Shown: one piece after another, positions 24,427 to 31,766 of the stretch
How the letters are laid out: each line of letters begins with the position of its first letter
Position numbering within the stretch: the first letter of the stretch is position 1
From: a virus
IMG/VR virus record: IMGVR_UViG_3300035034_000366
Span: 1 to 41,373 of that record
Direction: 5' to 3' (one strand)
DNA length: 41,373 nt
Translations under genes and position numbers: made by a program
The notes under the pieces: generated by a model
Seen by the model: only the letters and a program-made list of their open reading frames with translations
Told to the model about the DNA's origin: nothing
Databases searched by the model: none

Positions 24427-24858
24427 CTAGTTTTTTGCTTCAGCCTTGGTGTTTTTGATGCGGTAGTTCGTGGCTACAGCAGCGTCTTCGCGCAGCTTAG
24501 CGTAGAAGTCCGACCACTCAGGCGAACCGATAACCTCTTTGACGGCCTTCGGTGAATACTTCAGGTTCTTGCCGTCGTCTTCGGGCTGGAAGTTCTCCCA
24601 GTCGACGAGAACAGCATTGGCGAACACTTCAAGCAGCATCGCCTCGGCGACATCGTCCTCGACCGCGCCGAGGTCTTCGCTTTCGACGTTATACTTCTTC
24701 AGCGCAGCGCGAAACTGCTTCTGATACTCTTTGTTCACGGTAGCGGCGCGAGCCAGTTTGAACCGTGGAACGGTGCCGTCAGTGTTTTTCTCGAACTCGT
24801 GCCAAACACCGTCTTTGACGGCACTCATATCGTTTTTGTAGCGTCCCTTAAGCGACAT
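24427..24858 (-). CDS. Tail assembly chaperone (G-type)
   Basis: A 143-residue helical, acidic protein (MSLKGRYKNDMSAVKDGVWH at the start, with FRAALKKYNVESEDLG and AMLLEVFANAVLVDWENF inside). The combination of a small N-terminal sheet, W/F-rich helices and a gene position between tail tube and tape measure is that of siphophage tail assembly chaperones, which coat the tape measure before tail-tube polymerisation. The last codons carry the slippery heptamer that makes a minority of longer G-T fusion. The start ATG at 24858 has GGGGAAG... no: GGAGACTTCCCC lies upstream, giving GGAG at about 9 bases. Confidence 0.8.
   Translation of the reverse strand: MSLKGRYKNDMSAVKDGVWHEFEKNTDGTVPRFKLARAATVNKEYQKQFRAALKKYNVESEDLGAVEDDVAEAMLLEVFANAVLVDWENFQPEDDGKNLKYSPKAVKEVIGSPEWSDFYAKLREDAAVATNYRIKNTKAEAKN
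24430..24436 (-). promoter_or_regulatory. Programmed -1 ribosomal frameshift site, A AAA AAC
   Basis: On the minus strand the chaperone gene ends GCA AAA AAC TAG. The heptamer A AAA AAC is in the correct X XXY YYZ phase, one of the most efficient -1 slippery sequences. After a -1 slip the next codons are CTA GCC GAA GTT and the frame continues without stop into the downstream chaperone part. This matches the lambda G/GT arrangement. Confidence 0.8.
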
Positions 24859-24901
24859 GGGGAAGTCTCCTAGTTAGTTGTGGGTTGGGGGGTTGTTAAT
24901 C

Positions 24902-26422
24902 TTATGCCATGGCGATCGTAGGCAGGTACGGGAACACCTCGATACCGAGAGTGTAACCTTCCGGGCCTTCGGACGCCTCTTGCGACAGCGGAACCGTGAT
25001 GGGCTGGTCCTTCGTCACATTAACGCGGCCACCGCCTAGTGTCACGAGCGGCATGTCGTAGACGATACCGGCGTTATCTTTGGCGATAATCACGTCGATA
25101 GTCACGTCGGCGCTGTCACGAACAGCCTCAACAGCGGCTACGGTTGTGAAGAACGCAGTCACGTTACCGCTGACCATGAAGTCGCCGACCGTAACACCGA
25201 TGCCGGACAATCCGTTGCCTACAGCTTTTACCACTGACGCGCCGTTGTTGATCGACAAGCTACCTTCCTGCACATAACCGAACAGCGGGGTCGGCTCTAG
25301 CGTGTCAGGATCAACAATGTTCATCTTCAGGCGGTAGACGTCTGTCGACGTGTTGATCGCTTCTTCCTTGGGCGCAGCTACGCGTGTGCCGCTTTTGATG
25401 CCCGTAGTGCCGTTGCGGAACGTGTGGTCCATGGCAATAAAGCCGAGGTCTGCTGTGATCTTATCTTCGGTCGGGATGCTGATTGACAGCGAGTTCGCGA
25501 TAACACCTTCAAGGTACTCAGACTGCACACCGTTGTCGTCGTTGCCGATCTGGCGTTCGATCTGGTAGGTCCGGGTCTTGATGTTCGCGGGGAGGTCTTC
25601 GTTACGAAGGAACTTGCCGAAGAAGATACGGATTGTTTTGGAGCCGCCAGCATCGGTAACGAAGGTGGAAGTCACCTTGTCGAAAGTGATAGCGGAGGCG
25701 GTTACGGTCTTAACGCGGGCGTAGCCCTGTACACCGAACCGCTCGGTAGCCTCGTCGCCACCGATGAACACCCACTCACCGACCTGCAAGCCAAGCTCGG
25801 TCAGGTCTTTGGCAGTAGCGCCGAGAGTGGCGGTGCCAGCAGCAACCGTTAAGGTCGCATCGTCAGAGCCGAACTCGTGGCCGACAACTTCGATACGAGC
25901 GTCAGCGCCGGGAGTTTCGGCGGTCAGCGCCTCGACAGTCGTGACGTCAGTTGCGGTCGCGGATGCTACGACTTTGACGCCGTTGTTGGCGCTGGTCGAG
26001 AAGCCGGAAGCGCGAATCAAGTCGCCAGCCGCAAACACGCCTAGACCGCTCGCGGCTTGGTAGGCGTCGGTTGCGCTGTCAACAGCGGTCAGAGTAACAG
26101 CCGTACCGTTTAGCGGTTTAGTGTCGGCCTTCTCGTGAGCGTCGGCGAATACGAAGCCCTGTAACATGCGAGTCATGTTGCTTTTGGTGACGTCAGTGTT
26201 CAATCCACCTGTAGCGTCAAAGCCTGTGGGCGAACCCTTCTGCCGCTGGCGAGAAGCGTTGATCGGTGCGCGAGCTGTGGTTGTCACCTCACCGCCGAAA
26301 TCGGGGTAAGAGTTAGGCTCCATGCCGTACCATACGGGCGAACCGGGCAGAACGGTCGGCGAATCTGGTTGTTCTTCTGCGTATGCCGCTGCGGTTACGT
26401 TACTGTCCAGTTTATTGACCAT
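24902..26422 (-). CDS. Major tail (tube) protein
   Basis: A 506-residue, Thr/Val/Ala/Gly-rich beta protein. The N-terminal region (SNVTAAAYAEEQ, TTTARAPINASRQRQKG, DVTKSNMTRMLQGFVFADAH) and the central RTYQIERQIGNDDNGVQSEYLEG tract match phage tail-tube proteins. Further repeated beta blocks and VTKDQPITVPLSQEASEGPEG follow near the end. It is longer than the typical 200-300, consistent with one or more added surface domains. It would polymerise around the tape measure. The ATG at 26422 has GGGAGA 6-8 bases upstream. Confidence 0.8.
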   Translation of the reverse strand: MVNKLDSNVTAAAYAEEQPDSPTVLPGSPVWYGMEPNSYPDFGGEVTTTARAPINASRQRQKGSPTGFDATGGLNTDVTKSNMTRMLQGFVFADAHEKADTKPLNGTAVTLTAVDSATDAYQAASGLGVFAAGDLIRASGFSTSANNGVKVVASATATDVTTVEALTAETPGADARIEVVGHEFGSDDATLTVAAGTATLGATAKDLTELGLQVGEWVFIGGDEATERFGVQGYARVKTVTASAITFDKVTSTFVTDAGGSKTIRIFFGKFLRNEDLPANIKTRTYQIERQIGNDDNGVQSEYLEGVIANSLSISIPTEDKITADLGFIAMDHTFRNGTTGIKSGTRVAAPKEEAINTSTDVYRLKMNIVDPDTLEPTPLFGYVQEGSLSINNGASVVKAVGNGLSGIGVTVGDFMVSGNVTAFFTTVAAVEAVRDSADVTIDVIIAKDNAGIVYDMPLVTLGGGRVNVTKDQPITVPLSQEASEGPEGYTLGIEVFPYLPTIAMA

Positions 26423-26439
26423 TGGTTGATCTCCCCATT

Positions 26440-26886
26440 TTAGCCTATGTCATCATACTCATAATCCGCCACAACATTCAAGCGATAAGCGTCGTCTTCA
26501 GGCGGAAGTTCGTTTATTCTCGCGTTGCGGAACCAAACACCGTTGGCTGTTTGCTTCCCGCGAAACGCGTTACGGGCCACTATAGCGAGTTTTCGCCCCT
26601 TGTCCATCGCCTGTGCGTCAGCCGTTGGACAAAATATCTGAACAAAGACTAGCCCGCCTGTGCGGTAGCGTTTCGTGCCGTTGTCGTTGCTGAGCGTTGT
26701 CTGTTCTTCGTAGACCGTCTGGATGGATACCCGGCACCAAAATACGTTCTGCGGCGGCTTGTCTGCTTCGACACCTTGCCAGCGAATTTCGGGGACACTG
26801 CCCACAATAGAGGCTGCTTCGGCCTGCCACGCCTCGTAGAACGCGCCGTTGATCGCGTCGACGGCTTCTGTGTAAGTAGCCGTCAT
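26440..26886 (-). CDS. Tail terminator-like protein (DUF4128/gpU type)
   Basis: A 148-residue protein. It has an N-terminal helix (YTEAVDAINGAFYEAWQAEA), a strand with EIRWQGVEADKPPQNVFWCRVSI and a YRTGGLVFVQIFCPTADAQ segment, then a helix and final strands. This order is that of DUF4128 and lambda gpU-like tail terminators, which stop tube growth and join the tail to the head. It sits between the connector genes and the tail tube, as expected. It overlaps the upstream gene by 4 bases (ATGA). Confidence 0.7.
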   Translation of the reverse strand: MTATYTEAVDAINGAFYEAWQAEAASIVGSVPEIRWQGVEADKPPQNVFWCRVSIQTVYEEQTTLSNDNGTKRYRTGGLVFVQIFCPTADAQAMDKGRKLAIVARNAFRGKQTANGVWFRNARINELPPEDDAYRLNVVADYEYDDIG

Positions 26887-27263
26887 ACGTCAAACCATAT
26901 CGTATATAGTATCGCATCGCCGTTCGGGGCGAGCTTGTCGATCTTCTGCACGCTCAGCGTCTCGCCGTCGCGTATGACGACGTCCTTAATAGCCGGGTCG
27001 AAGTCCACCGCACCCATTAGGCCGGTCAGGCTCCCGGTTGGAACCTCCGTACCGGTCAAGAGCCGGATAAACTCTCGATTGGTCTGGCTATCGGGGAGGA
27101 ACACCATACTGACTGAATTGAACACATCGGCGGCGACGCCGGGTAGCCACGGCTTGCTGCTGTCGGCTGGCGCACCGTCGACAATCTGCTGCCATGTAGC
27201 GGACTGGCCCTGCTTGGCGATCAAGCGCTTGGCGGAAGTGATCTGGCGGTCGTAGACACCCAT
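26883..27263 (-). CDS. Head-tail joining (head closure) protein candidate
   Basis: A 126-residue protein: a short helix (YDRQITSAKRLIAKQGQSAT) then a beta barrel (ADVFNSVSMVFLPDS, TGLMGAVDFDPAIKDVVIRD, GETLSVQKIDKLAPNGDAIL). A basic helix followed by a compact barrel, between a DnaT-like connector and a tail terminator, suits a head-closure or stopper protein. No motif clinches it. ATG at 27263, one base after the upstream stop. Confidence 0.6.
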   Translation of the reverse strand: MGVYDRQITSAKRLIAKQGQSATWQQIVDGAPADSSKPWLPGVAADVFNSVSMVFLPDSQTNREFIRLLTGTEVPTGSLTGLMGAVDFDPAIKDVVIRDGETLSVQKIDKLAPNGDAILYTIWFDV

Positions 27264-27264
27264 G

Positions 27265-27765
27265 TTACGCCCTCACGACTATAACGCCGAAACCGCCTTT
27301 GAGTAGCGGAGCAAGAAGCGCGTCTACTTTCCGCAACACAGGCCGACCACTCGTGGCGATCTTTTCGGAATAGGTTGTTTCGATGGGGCCGACCTTTTCT
27401 CGCACAACGAAGGCGTCGGAGCTGCGTACAGGAAGCGGGTCGTAGCCGTCTTCTATCGCCATAGCCAGCTCAATCTGAGCGTGCTTCAGCTCTTTCGGTA
27501 CACTGTCTGAGTCGATCATAAAGCCGTCGATATACGCCTTAGAGCGCGGCCACTGAAGGCTTTGAGCGCTGTCTGTCTTATAGGAGTGATACCGTCCGCG
27601 AAGCGACTCTAGGTAGTCCATGGCGCGCAGTAGCTCTTGTTCGAGCACATCGTCATAAGCTGACAACTGGACACCGCGAGACTCAGCGTAGGCACGCGCC
27701 TCGACTAATGTGGCGTACGAATTAGCATCCGCGACAATACTGCCGTCTTCTACTGTCAGCGTCAT
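27265..27765 (-). CDS. Head-tail connector with DnaT-like domain
   Basis: A 166-residue protein opening with SIVADANSYATLVEARAYAESRG, then LLRAMDYLESLRGRYHSYKT, LQWPRSKAYIDG and VPKELKHAQIELAMAI. This series (DANSY..., A..YLE, Q.L.WPR, P..vk.A..elA) is the signature of the DnaT-like (DnaT_2) head-tail adaptors in many tailed phages, despite the replication-derived domain name. It would sit under the portal ring. It overlaps the previous gene's end by 4 bases. Confidence 0.8.
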   Translation of the reverse strand: MTLTVEDGSIVADANSYATLVEARAYAESRGVQLSAYDDVLEQELLRAMDYLESLRGRYHSYKTDSAQSLQWPRSKAYIDGFMIDSDSVPKELKHAQIELAMAIEDGYDPLPVRSSDAFVVREKVGPIETTYSEKIATSGRPVLRKVDALLAPLLKGGFGVIVVRA

Positions 27766-28082
27766 GCTGAGTACCCCTGTTGTTTGATTAGTACGTCGAA
27801 ACGCGTCTCGACGTTGTAACCGAGAACGTCGTTAGTTATCTCAGCTATCCCGATATACGAGCCGGGAGTCAGGGCTGCGGACTCAGCAGGCGTCAGTACG
27901 GCCTGAAACTTGCTCGACACCGCTGTCATCGCCTTCGAGAGCAGGGCGTCGTCTCCGAGCGTCTTGACGATTGCGAACGTACCGGCGTAGTTTGCCAGAT
28001 CGGTTACGACGACGCCTGCGTTGGTGACGCTGACTGATACGACGTCGCTCGAATCTCCCTGATACAACTCTAGCGTGGACAT
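27762..28082 (-). CDS. Small beta-rich virion protein, unknown
   Basis: A 106-residue protein with an immunoglobulin-like or BppU-like beta pattern (SVSVTNAGVVVTDL, GTFAIVKTLGDDALLSKAM, LTPGSYIGIAEITNDVLGYN). It may be a small connector or decoration protein. The ATG at 28082 shares bases with the TGA of the upstream frame (TGATG), which is the C-terminal part of the LamG-like protein before its frame was broken by a 17-bp duplication; this supports the start over GTG 28085. Function is unknown. Confidence 0.55.
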   Translation of the reverse strand: MSTLELYQGDSSDVVSVSVTNAGVVVTDLANYAGTFAIVKTLGDDALLSKAMTAVSSKFQAVLTPAESAALTPGSYIGIAEITNDVLGYNVETRFDVLIKQQGYSA

Positions 28083-28186
28083 CACCCTAACCCGTTTTTA
28101 ATAAAAGTTACGCCTAAGCTATTGTCTACGACTGATACGTTGATTGCGTTCTTGCTTGTGTCGACCGTCAATGCCTGCTTCGCCAT
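28082..28186 (-). pseudogene. Displaced C-terminal segment of the LamG-like protein
   Basis: Thirty-four codons from an ATG at 28186 (MAKQALTVDTSKNAINVSVV) to a TGA overlapping the next gene's ATG. There is no ribosome-binding site in front. If one copy of the 17-bp tandem repeat at 28209-28242 is removed, the upstream 298-residue frame runs straight into this segment, giving a continuous protein that ends in TGATG. It is therefore most likely the natural C-terminus of that protein, separated by the duplication, or translated by frameshift. Confidence 0.6.
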
Positions 28187-29064
28187 ACTAACCGCAAGCC
28201 CGCTTCGTAGCAAGCTGCTTTCGATAGCAAGCTGCTTTCGATAGCGAGGTCCAGTTCGGCCAGCGTTATGATGCCTGTGGATGCGTGGCCTGCCGTAGCC
28301 GATGCCCCACCTCCGCTTAGACCCGCAGCGGATAGCGCATAGCGTCCAACAGCGGAACTCAGGCTTGTGCCTGCACTGAGGCCCGCTCGGTTTATCGCGA
28401 CGGCAGGGTCAGCGGTCGCTATCGCCGTCCCTGCCGCGTTCCCGTTACCGGAAAACCTTGCAGCTCCCACTGCGCTCGCAAGGTCGATCGCAGCAGCGGA
28501 ACCCATCGCTGCTGCTTCTGCGGCCCCCACCGCAGAAAGCGTTGACGAACCCACTGCCGTACCGACAATATTCACCGGCGTCGATTCGTCCCATTTAAGT
28601 CCGAGATATGTGTTTCGGTCTGCTATTTCGTCTTCAGTCAACTCGCGGTTGTAGACGCGCATTTCGAGCACGTCGCCGGTCCACGAGTCTAGGTTGTTGT
28701 CCGGCCCTGCCTGTCCGATGAACGGGAAGTAGTCGCCCTGCCCCGTAATAGGCATAAAAAAGTCTTCGCCGACTTTAGGGTCGAAGACGAAGATTAGCGT
28801 ACAATTACTCGGTAGCGTCCCGGCTGTGAATACGCCGACCCGCATAGCGTCCGGCTGTGCTTGATTGAAGTCAAGCACCGTTTCGGGGAGGGTAACACTG
28901 TCGACAGTGGGCGCACTCGTTGTCGCTTCCGCAGTCGTAGCTAGACTGCCTTTGTCCGCCCATGCGGTAACGCCGCTGGCATCCTCGGTAAGCGTGGCCG
29001 GGTCGCGGGGACTGAACCAGACTAACGGGTTTAAGGCGGTGAGTGTACCATCGCCGGAGGCCAT
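28168..29064 (-). CDS. LamG/concanavalin-like virion protein with Ala/Gly/Ser repeats (C-terminus frameshifted)
   Basis: A 298-residue protein. Residues 1-165 have the layout of phage LamG-like jelly rolls: LNPLVWFSPRDPATLT at the start, VTAWADKGS, and a C-terminal GDVLEMRVYNRELTEDEIAD followed by NTYLGLKW. The middle is shorter than usual, so part of the fold may be missing. Residues 170-265 are a low-complexity Ala/Gly/Ser/Val tract with repeated GTAxG/SAVGAA elements. The last 20 residues (SKAACYEAGLRLVWRSRH) are out of character and arise after a 17-bp tandem duplication. It may decorate the capsid or neck and bind glycans. AAGGGGG precedes ATG 29064. Confidence 0.6.
   Translation of the reverse strand: MASGDGTLTALNPLVWFSPRDPATLTEDASGVTAWADKGSLATTAEATTSAPTVDSVTLPETVLDFNQAQPDAMRVGVFTAGTLPSNCTLIFVFDPKVGEDFFMPITGQGDYFPFIGQAGPDNNLDSWTGDVLEMRVYNRELTEDEIADRNTYLGLKWDESTPVNIVGTAVGSSTLSAVGAAEAAAMGSAAAIDLASAVGAARFSGNGNAAGTAIATADPAVAINRAGLSAGTSLSSAVGRYALSAAGLSGGGASATAGHASTGIITLAELDLAIESSLLSKAACYEAGLRLVWRSRH
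28209..28242. repeat. Perfect 17-bp tandem duplication that breaks a reading frame
   Basis: AGCAAGCTGCTTTCGAT occurs at 28209-28225 and again, with no gap, at 28226-28242. Seventeen is not a multiple of three. With one copy the 298-residue frame would extend to 28082 and overlap the next gene by TGATG, the usual junction style here. With two copies it ends early at 28168. Confidence 0.9.
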
Positions 29065-29075
29065 AAAGCGCCCCC

Positions 29076-29504
29076 TTAGTCTTCAGTAATGGCTGTCGAA
29101 GTAGTCAGAATCGGAGTTACGCCGCTGCTAACTGCAATCGTCGGGGCGACACTGCCGCTATAGAGAATCTTACCGGTCCCGGTAGCCGCTGTTCCCACAC
29201 TGAAGTGTGTTATCGTTTCGCCGCCTGCTGTCGCCGCGCCAAACTCGATACGCTCGACGGGAGATACACTGTTATCGGTAACGGTCCAGCCTGCGTCCGA
29301 CCGAACTACGTCCACGCGAGCGTAGCCTGGGTAGGTCGCCTCGCTGGTAGTTTGGTCGCCCGCTTCTCCGGGGTCAGCCGTGTGCAGCGCGACGTACAGA
29401 TTGGTCAAAGCGCCGCTGGCTGCGTTATCAGCCAAACCAGCGATAGGCGTACCATTGAATATAAGCTTGAGAGGGTCGTTCTCGTACGTGTTACCTTTAG
29501 ACAT
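29076..29504 (-). CDS. Phage tail-fibre/decoration-type structural protein
   Basis: A 142-residue beta protein with LTNLYVALHTADPGEAGDQT, TYPGYARVDVVR and IEFGAATAGGETITHFSVGT. The LYVALHTADPGxxG...YxGYxRV pattern is widespread in small structural proteins annotated as tail fibre or capsid decoration. Here it lies next to the major capsid gene region, which argues for a capsid or neck location. ATG at 29504 with GAGGGA upstream. Confident as a virion protein, not confident on its site. Confidence 0.65.
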   Translation of the reverse strand: MSKGNTYENDPLKLIFNGTPIAGLADNAASGALTNLYVALHTADPGEAGDQTTSEATYPGYARVDVVRSDAGWTVTDNSVSPVERIEFGAATAGGETITHFSVGTAATGTGKILYSGSVAPTIAVSSGVTPILTTSTAITED

Positions 29505-29551
29505 GACTGTCCCTCGTGATAGGAGAACGACCTTCTACGCGTCGATCTCAA

Positions 29552-29953
29552 TTAGGCGGTAGGCGCGGTCCAGCCAGTTTTCTTAACTGCTTCGTCAGCG
29601 TCCTTCTTGGCCTTCTCAGCGGCTTCGGCTTTCGCCTTATCAGCGTCCTCGTCGGCTTTGGCCTGAGCCTTAGCAGCTTTCTTCGCGGCCTCGGCTGCTT
29701 TGTTCTGCGCGTCGATAGCAGCCTTTACGTCCTTCTCGAACTTCTCGAAGGCTTTCTCGGCAGAAGGCACGCCTTTGTAGTTCTTCGGCACTTCACCGAT
29801 CACGCCGTCGCACGCTTCAGGTTTCTCGTCACTGCCCACAAACCGGGCGTTGCGGAAAGCTACGCTGGTGCCGTACTTCAGCGCTTCGGCCCGCTGCTCT
29901 AGCGTCGGGTTGCTGCCGTTAATGAAGAACAGGATCCGCGGTGTTTTGTGCAT
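29552..29953 (-). CDS. Ala/Lys-rich coiled-coil protein next to the capsid gene
   Basis: A 133-residue protein. The first 60 residues form a small domain (RILFFINGSNPTLEQRAEAL, GTSVAFRNARFVG), followed by a highly charged helical run of alanine, lysine and glutamate with repeated KAxxKA and AEAAEKAKK elements, ending GWTAPTA. The N-terminal pattern recurs in hypothetical proteins directly downstream of phage capsid genes. The helix may be a trimeric spike or decoration. AAGGGAA precedes ATG 29953, just after the hairpin behind the capsid gene. Confidence 0.6.
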   Translation of the reverse strand: MHKTPRILFFINGSNPTLEQRAEALKYGTSVAFRNARFVGSDEKPEACDGVIGEVPKNYKGVPSAEKAFEKFEKDVKAAIDAQNKAAEAAKKAAKAQAKADEDADKAKAEAAEKAKKDADEAVKKTGWTAPTA

Positions 29954-29969
29954 GGGGGTTCCCTTTCAT

Positions 29970-29999
29970 TATAAGGGGCCGCCGGTGCGACCCCTTATA
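29970..29999 (-). terminator. Hairpin after the major capsid gene
   Basis: TATAAGGGG (29970-29978) pairs with CCCCTTATA (29991-29999), and CGC/GCG can pair inside around a CGGT loop. It starts 13 bases beyond the capsid stop. No T run follows on the minus strand, so it is more likely an mRNA-stabilising or weak, read-through terminator giving extra capsid mRNA. Confidence 0.5.
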
Positions 30000-30012
30000 T
30001 ACGATTAACTAG

Positions 30013-30984
30013 TTAGGCTGCGACAACCTTCAGCAGTACGCCGGGGCCGTCTTTGTCGCTGGTGATATACTTGTCCCAGTTGGTCGAAGTAGCCAAAGCA
30101 GCGTCGTTCGGAGACTTACCGCCGTTGGTCTTGTCCCAAGCGTAACCTTTAACGCCGAGGTTGTAGGACCACTCAGCCTGATAGGTGCGAGCGATGTTTT
30201 CGTCACCGTTCGACGTCTCGTAGTTATCGTCGAAGTCGTTGTTCTGTTCAACGATAACGCCGGAGTTGGTCAGACCGATCGAGTAGTAACCGTCCGGTGT
30301 CGCTGCGGTGTCGATCAGCGACGGGCTGTCAGTGATAATCAGCGGACGTCCGAGGTGATCGGTGTTAACCACAACAGACTCGAACTTGAACAACTGATTC
30401 TGGTTCGCGAGGTTCTCGCCGATCAAATCGTGGTAGATGGTCGAGTGCTGCAACCAAGCCTGAATTGCCTGTGAGCGGTCGCCCATCAAAGCAGCGGCTT
30501 TGTTCATGTTGACGTAGCTGTTGGTGCCCGAAGTAGCGGTCAAGTCGAGCGTCATAGCTGCGTTCTGCGACATGGCAGCAACAGCGCCCATAATCGCGGT
30601 ATTCAGCATGTCAGCCAGCATATCACCTGCGAGCTGAGAGCCAATAACGGTTCCGGCTTCTTCAGGGCTTTTCTGAATCCACGTGAACTGCGACGGGTTG
30701 ACCTCGACAGGCGGAGTACCGCTTGCCACTTTGACCATCGTGTCGATGATGTGCGCGAGGTTCTTGGCAGTAACAGCGCCAGAACCGTAGGCATTACGCC
30801 GACGAACCAGACCGTCAATTTTCTGCCACTTAGCTACATCGCTGAAGTCGCCTCGCATATCACCAGCGCGTAGAATAACTGTGCCCTGTGATGCAGCGTT
30901 GAATTTTTCGATTTCCTGCGCGACCAGTTCGGTCATGCTGGAATACACGTACTCTTGGAATACGGTTAGATCGGATAGTGCCAT
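30013..30984 (-). CDS. Major capsid protein
   Basis: A 323-residue protein following a scaffold-like gene by 6 bases. It starts MALSDLTVFQEYVYSSMTEL, with FNAASQGTVILRAGDMRGDF and KWQKIDGLVRRRNAYGSGAV, the pattern of a widespread family of tailed-phage capsid proteins with the HK97 fold. Later segments include IYHDLIGENLANQNQLFKFE and LGRPLIITDSPSLIDT, typical of the A-domain. There is no obvious protease site or delta domain, as a separate scaffold is encoded. GAGGGG sits before ATG 30984. Confidence 0.85.
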   Translation of the reverse strand: MALSDLTVFQEYVYSSMTELVAQEIEKFNAASQGTVILRAGDMRGDFSDVAKWQKIDGLVRRRNAYGSGAVTAKNLAHIIDTMVKVASGTPPVEVNPSQFTWIQKSPEEAGTVIGSQLAGDMLADMLNTAIMGAVAAMSQNAAMTLDLTATSGTNSYVNMNKAAALMGDRSQAIQAWLQHSTIYHDLIGENLANQNQLFKFESVVVNTDHLGRPLIITDSPSLIDTAATPDGYYSIGLTNSGVIVEQNNDFDDNYETSNGDENIARTYQAEWSYNLGVKGYAWDKTNGGKSPNDAALATSTNWDKYITSDKDGPGVLLKVVAA

Positions 30985-30990
30985 TAGAGT

Positions 30991-31713
30991 TTACCCCTCG
31001 GTTGTGTTAGATGCTTTCTTTGCCTGAAGATGGCTAACGCGGTCTTTAATGCTCATTTGAGCAAAAGACTTTTGTTGACCATCAGCATCTAGGGGGGCAC
31101 CGCCCTGTCCTGTTTGCGGATTGTCCTTGGAGGCACCGCCTCCGCTGGCTTTGTTGTCTGCCTTAAGTATAGTTGCAAAATCCTTGTTTGCAACAAATTC
31201 TTTCGACAAGTCGTCAACAGTTAGCGCAGACGGTTTCCCGGTAGCGTCAGTCACCTTCAGGGCAGGCGCATCACCGTCGAAGTCAACCGTCAAGCGGCTC
31301 TTGATGTGTGGAAGCAGTAGGGCGGGAGCGGTAGACAGTTTAGCCGCCAGCTTGTTCGCCTCACTGTCGATTAATGTATTGCGGATGAACTCGTCTTTGT
31401 TTTTAACGGTGCCGAGTAGGTCGCTTTCGCGTTTGTTGTACTTCTCGGCCCATGACCGTTCCAGCGCGTCAACGTCACCCTTCTTGCGTGCGTCGTCGCC
31501 GTCCATTGCGTCTAGCTTGGCCTGCAACCCGTCAGCCCGCTTCTTCTCATCCTTGCGTGCTTGCGCCTCGCGGTCTTTAGCGCGTCGCAGTTCTGCCGGG
31601 TCGTCAAGACCCTCTACTTGGAGATAGAACGCACCGTCGCGTTCTTTGTATAAGCCCTTGTTCTCGTCGGAGAGGGCGTCGTACGCGGTTTTATCGAGTT
31701 TGTATTTGAACAC
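30991..31713 (-). CDS. Scaffolding protein
   Basis: A 240-residue, highly charged helical protein. The N-terminal domain (KLDKTAYDALSDENKGLYKE) is shared by many phage scaffold proteins. The centre is coiled coil (ELRRAKDREAQARKDEKKRA, KRADGLQAKLDAMDGDDARK), and a glycine-rich linker (ASGGGASKDNPQTGQGG) leads to a basic C-terminal helix (QMSIKDRVSHLQAKKASN) of the kind that binds capsid protein. Position directly before the capsid gene confirms the role. Start TTG/ATG context is ordinary. Confidence 0.85.
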   Translation of the reverse strand: MFKYKLDKTAYDALSDENKGLYKERDGAFYLQVEGLDDPAELRRAKDREAQARKDEKKRADGLQAKLDAMDGDDARKKGDVDALERSWAEKYNKRESDLLGTVKNKDEFIRNTLIDSEANKLAAKLSTAPALLLPHIKSRLTVDFDGDAPALKVTDATGKPSALTVDDLSKEFVANKDFATILKADNKASGGGASKDNPQTGQGGAPLDADGQQKSFAQMSIKDRVSHLQAKKASNTTEG

Positions 31714-31766
31714 TTTGTTCTACCTTTGCCTGTGAATCACCGATTCTGCTTTCGTAAGGCACCGCC

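Noticed and set aside
31121-31627. 168-codon plus-strand frame opposite the scaffold gene
   Set aside because: Ser/Ala/Leu-rich antisense translation of a charged coiled coil; no binding site and wrong strand for the module.
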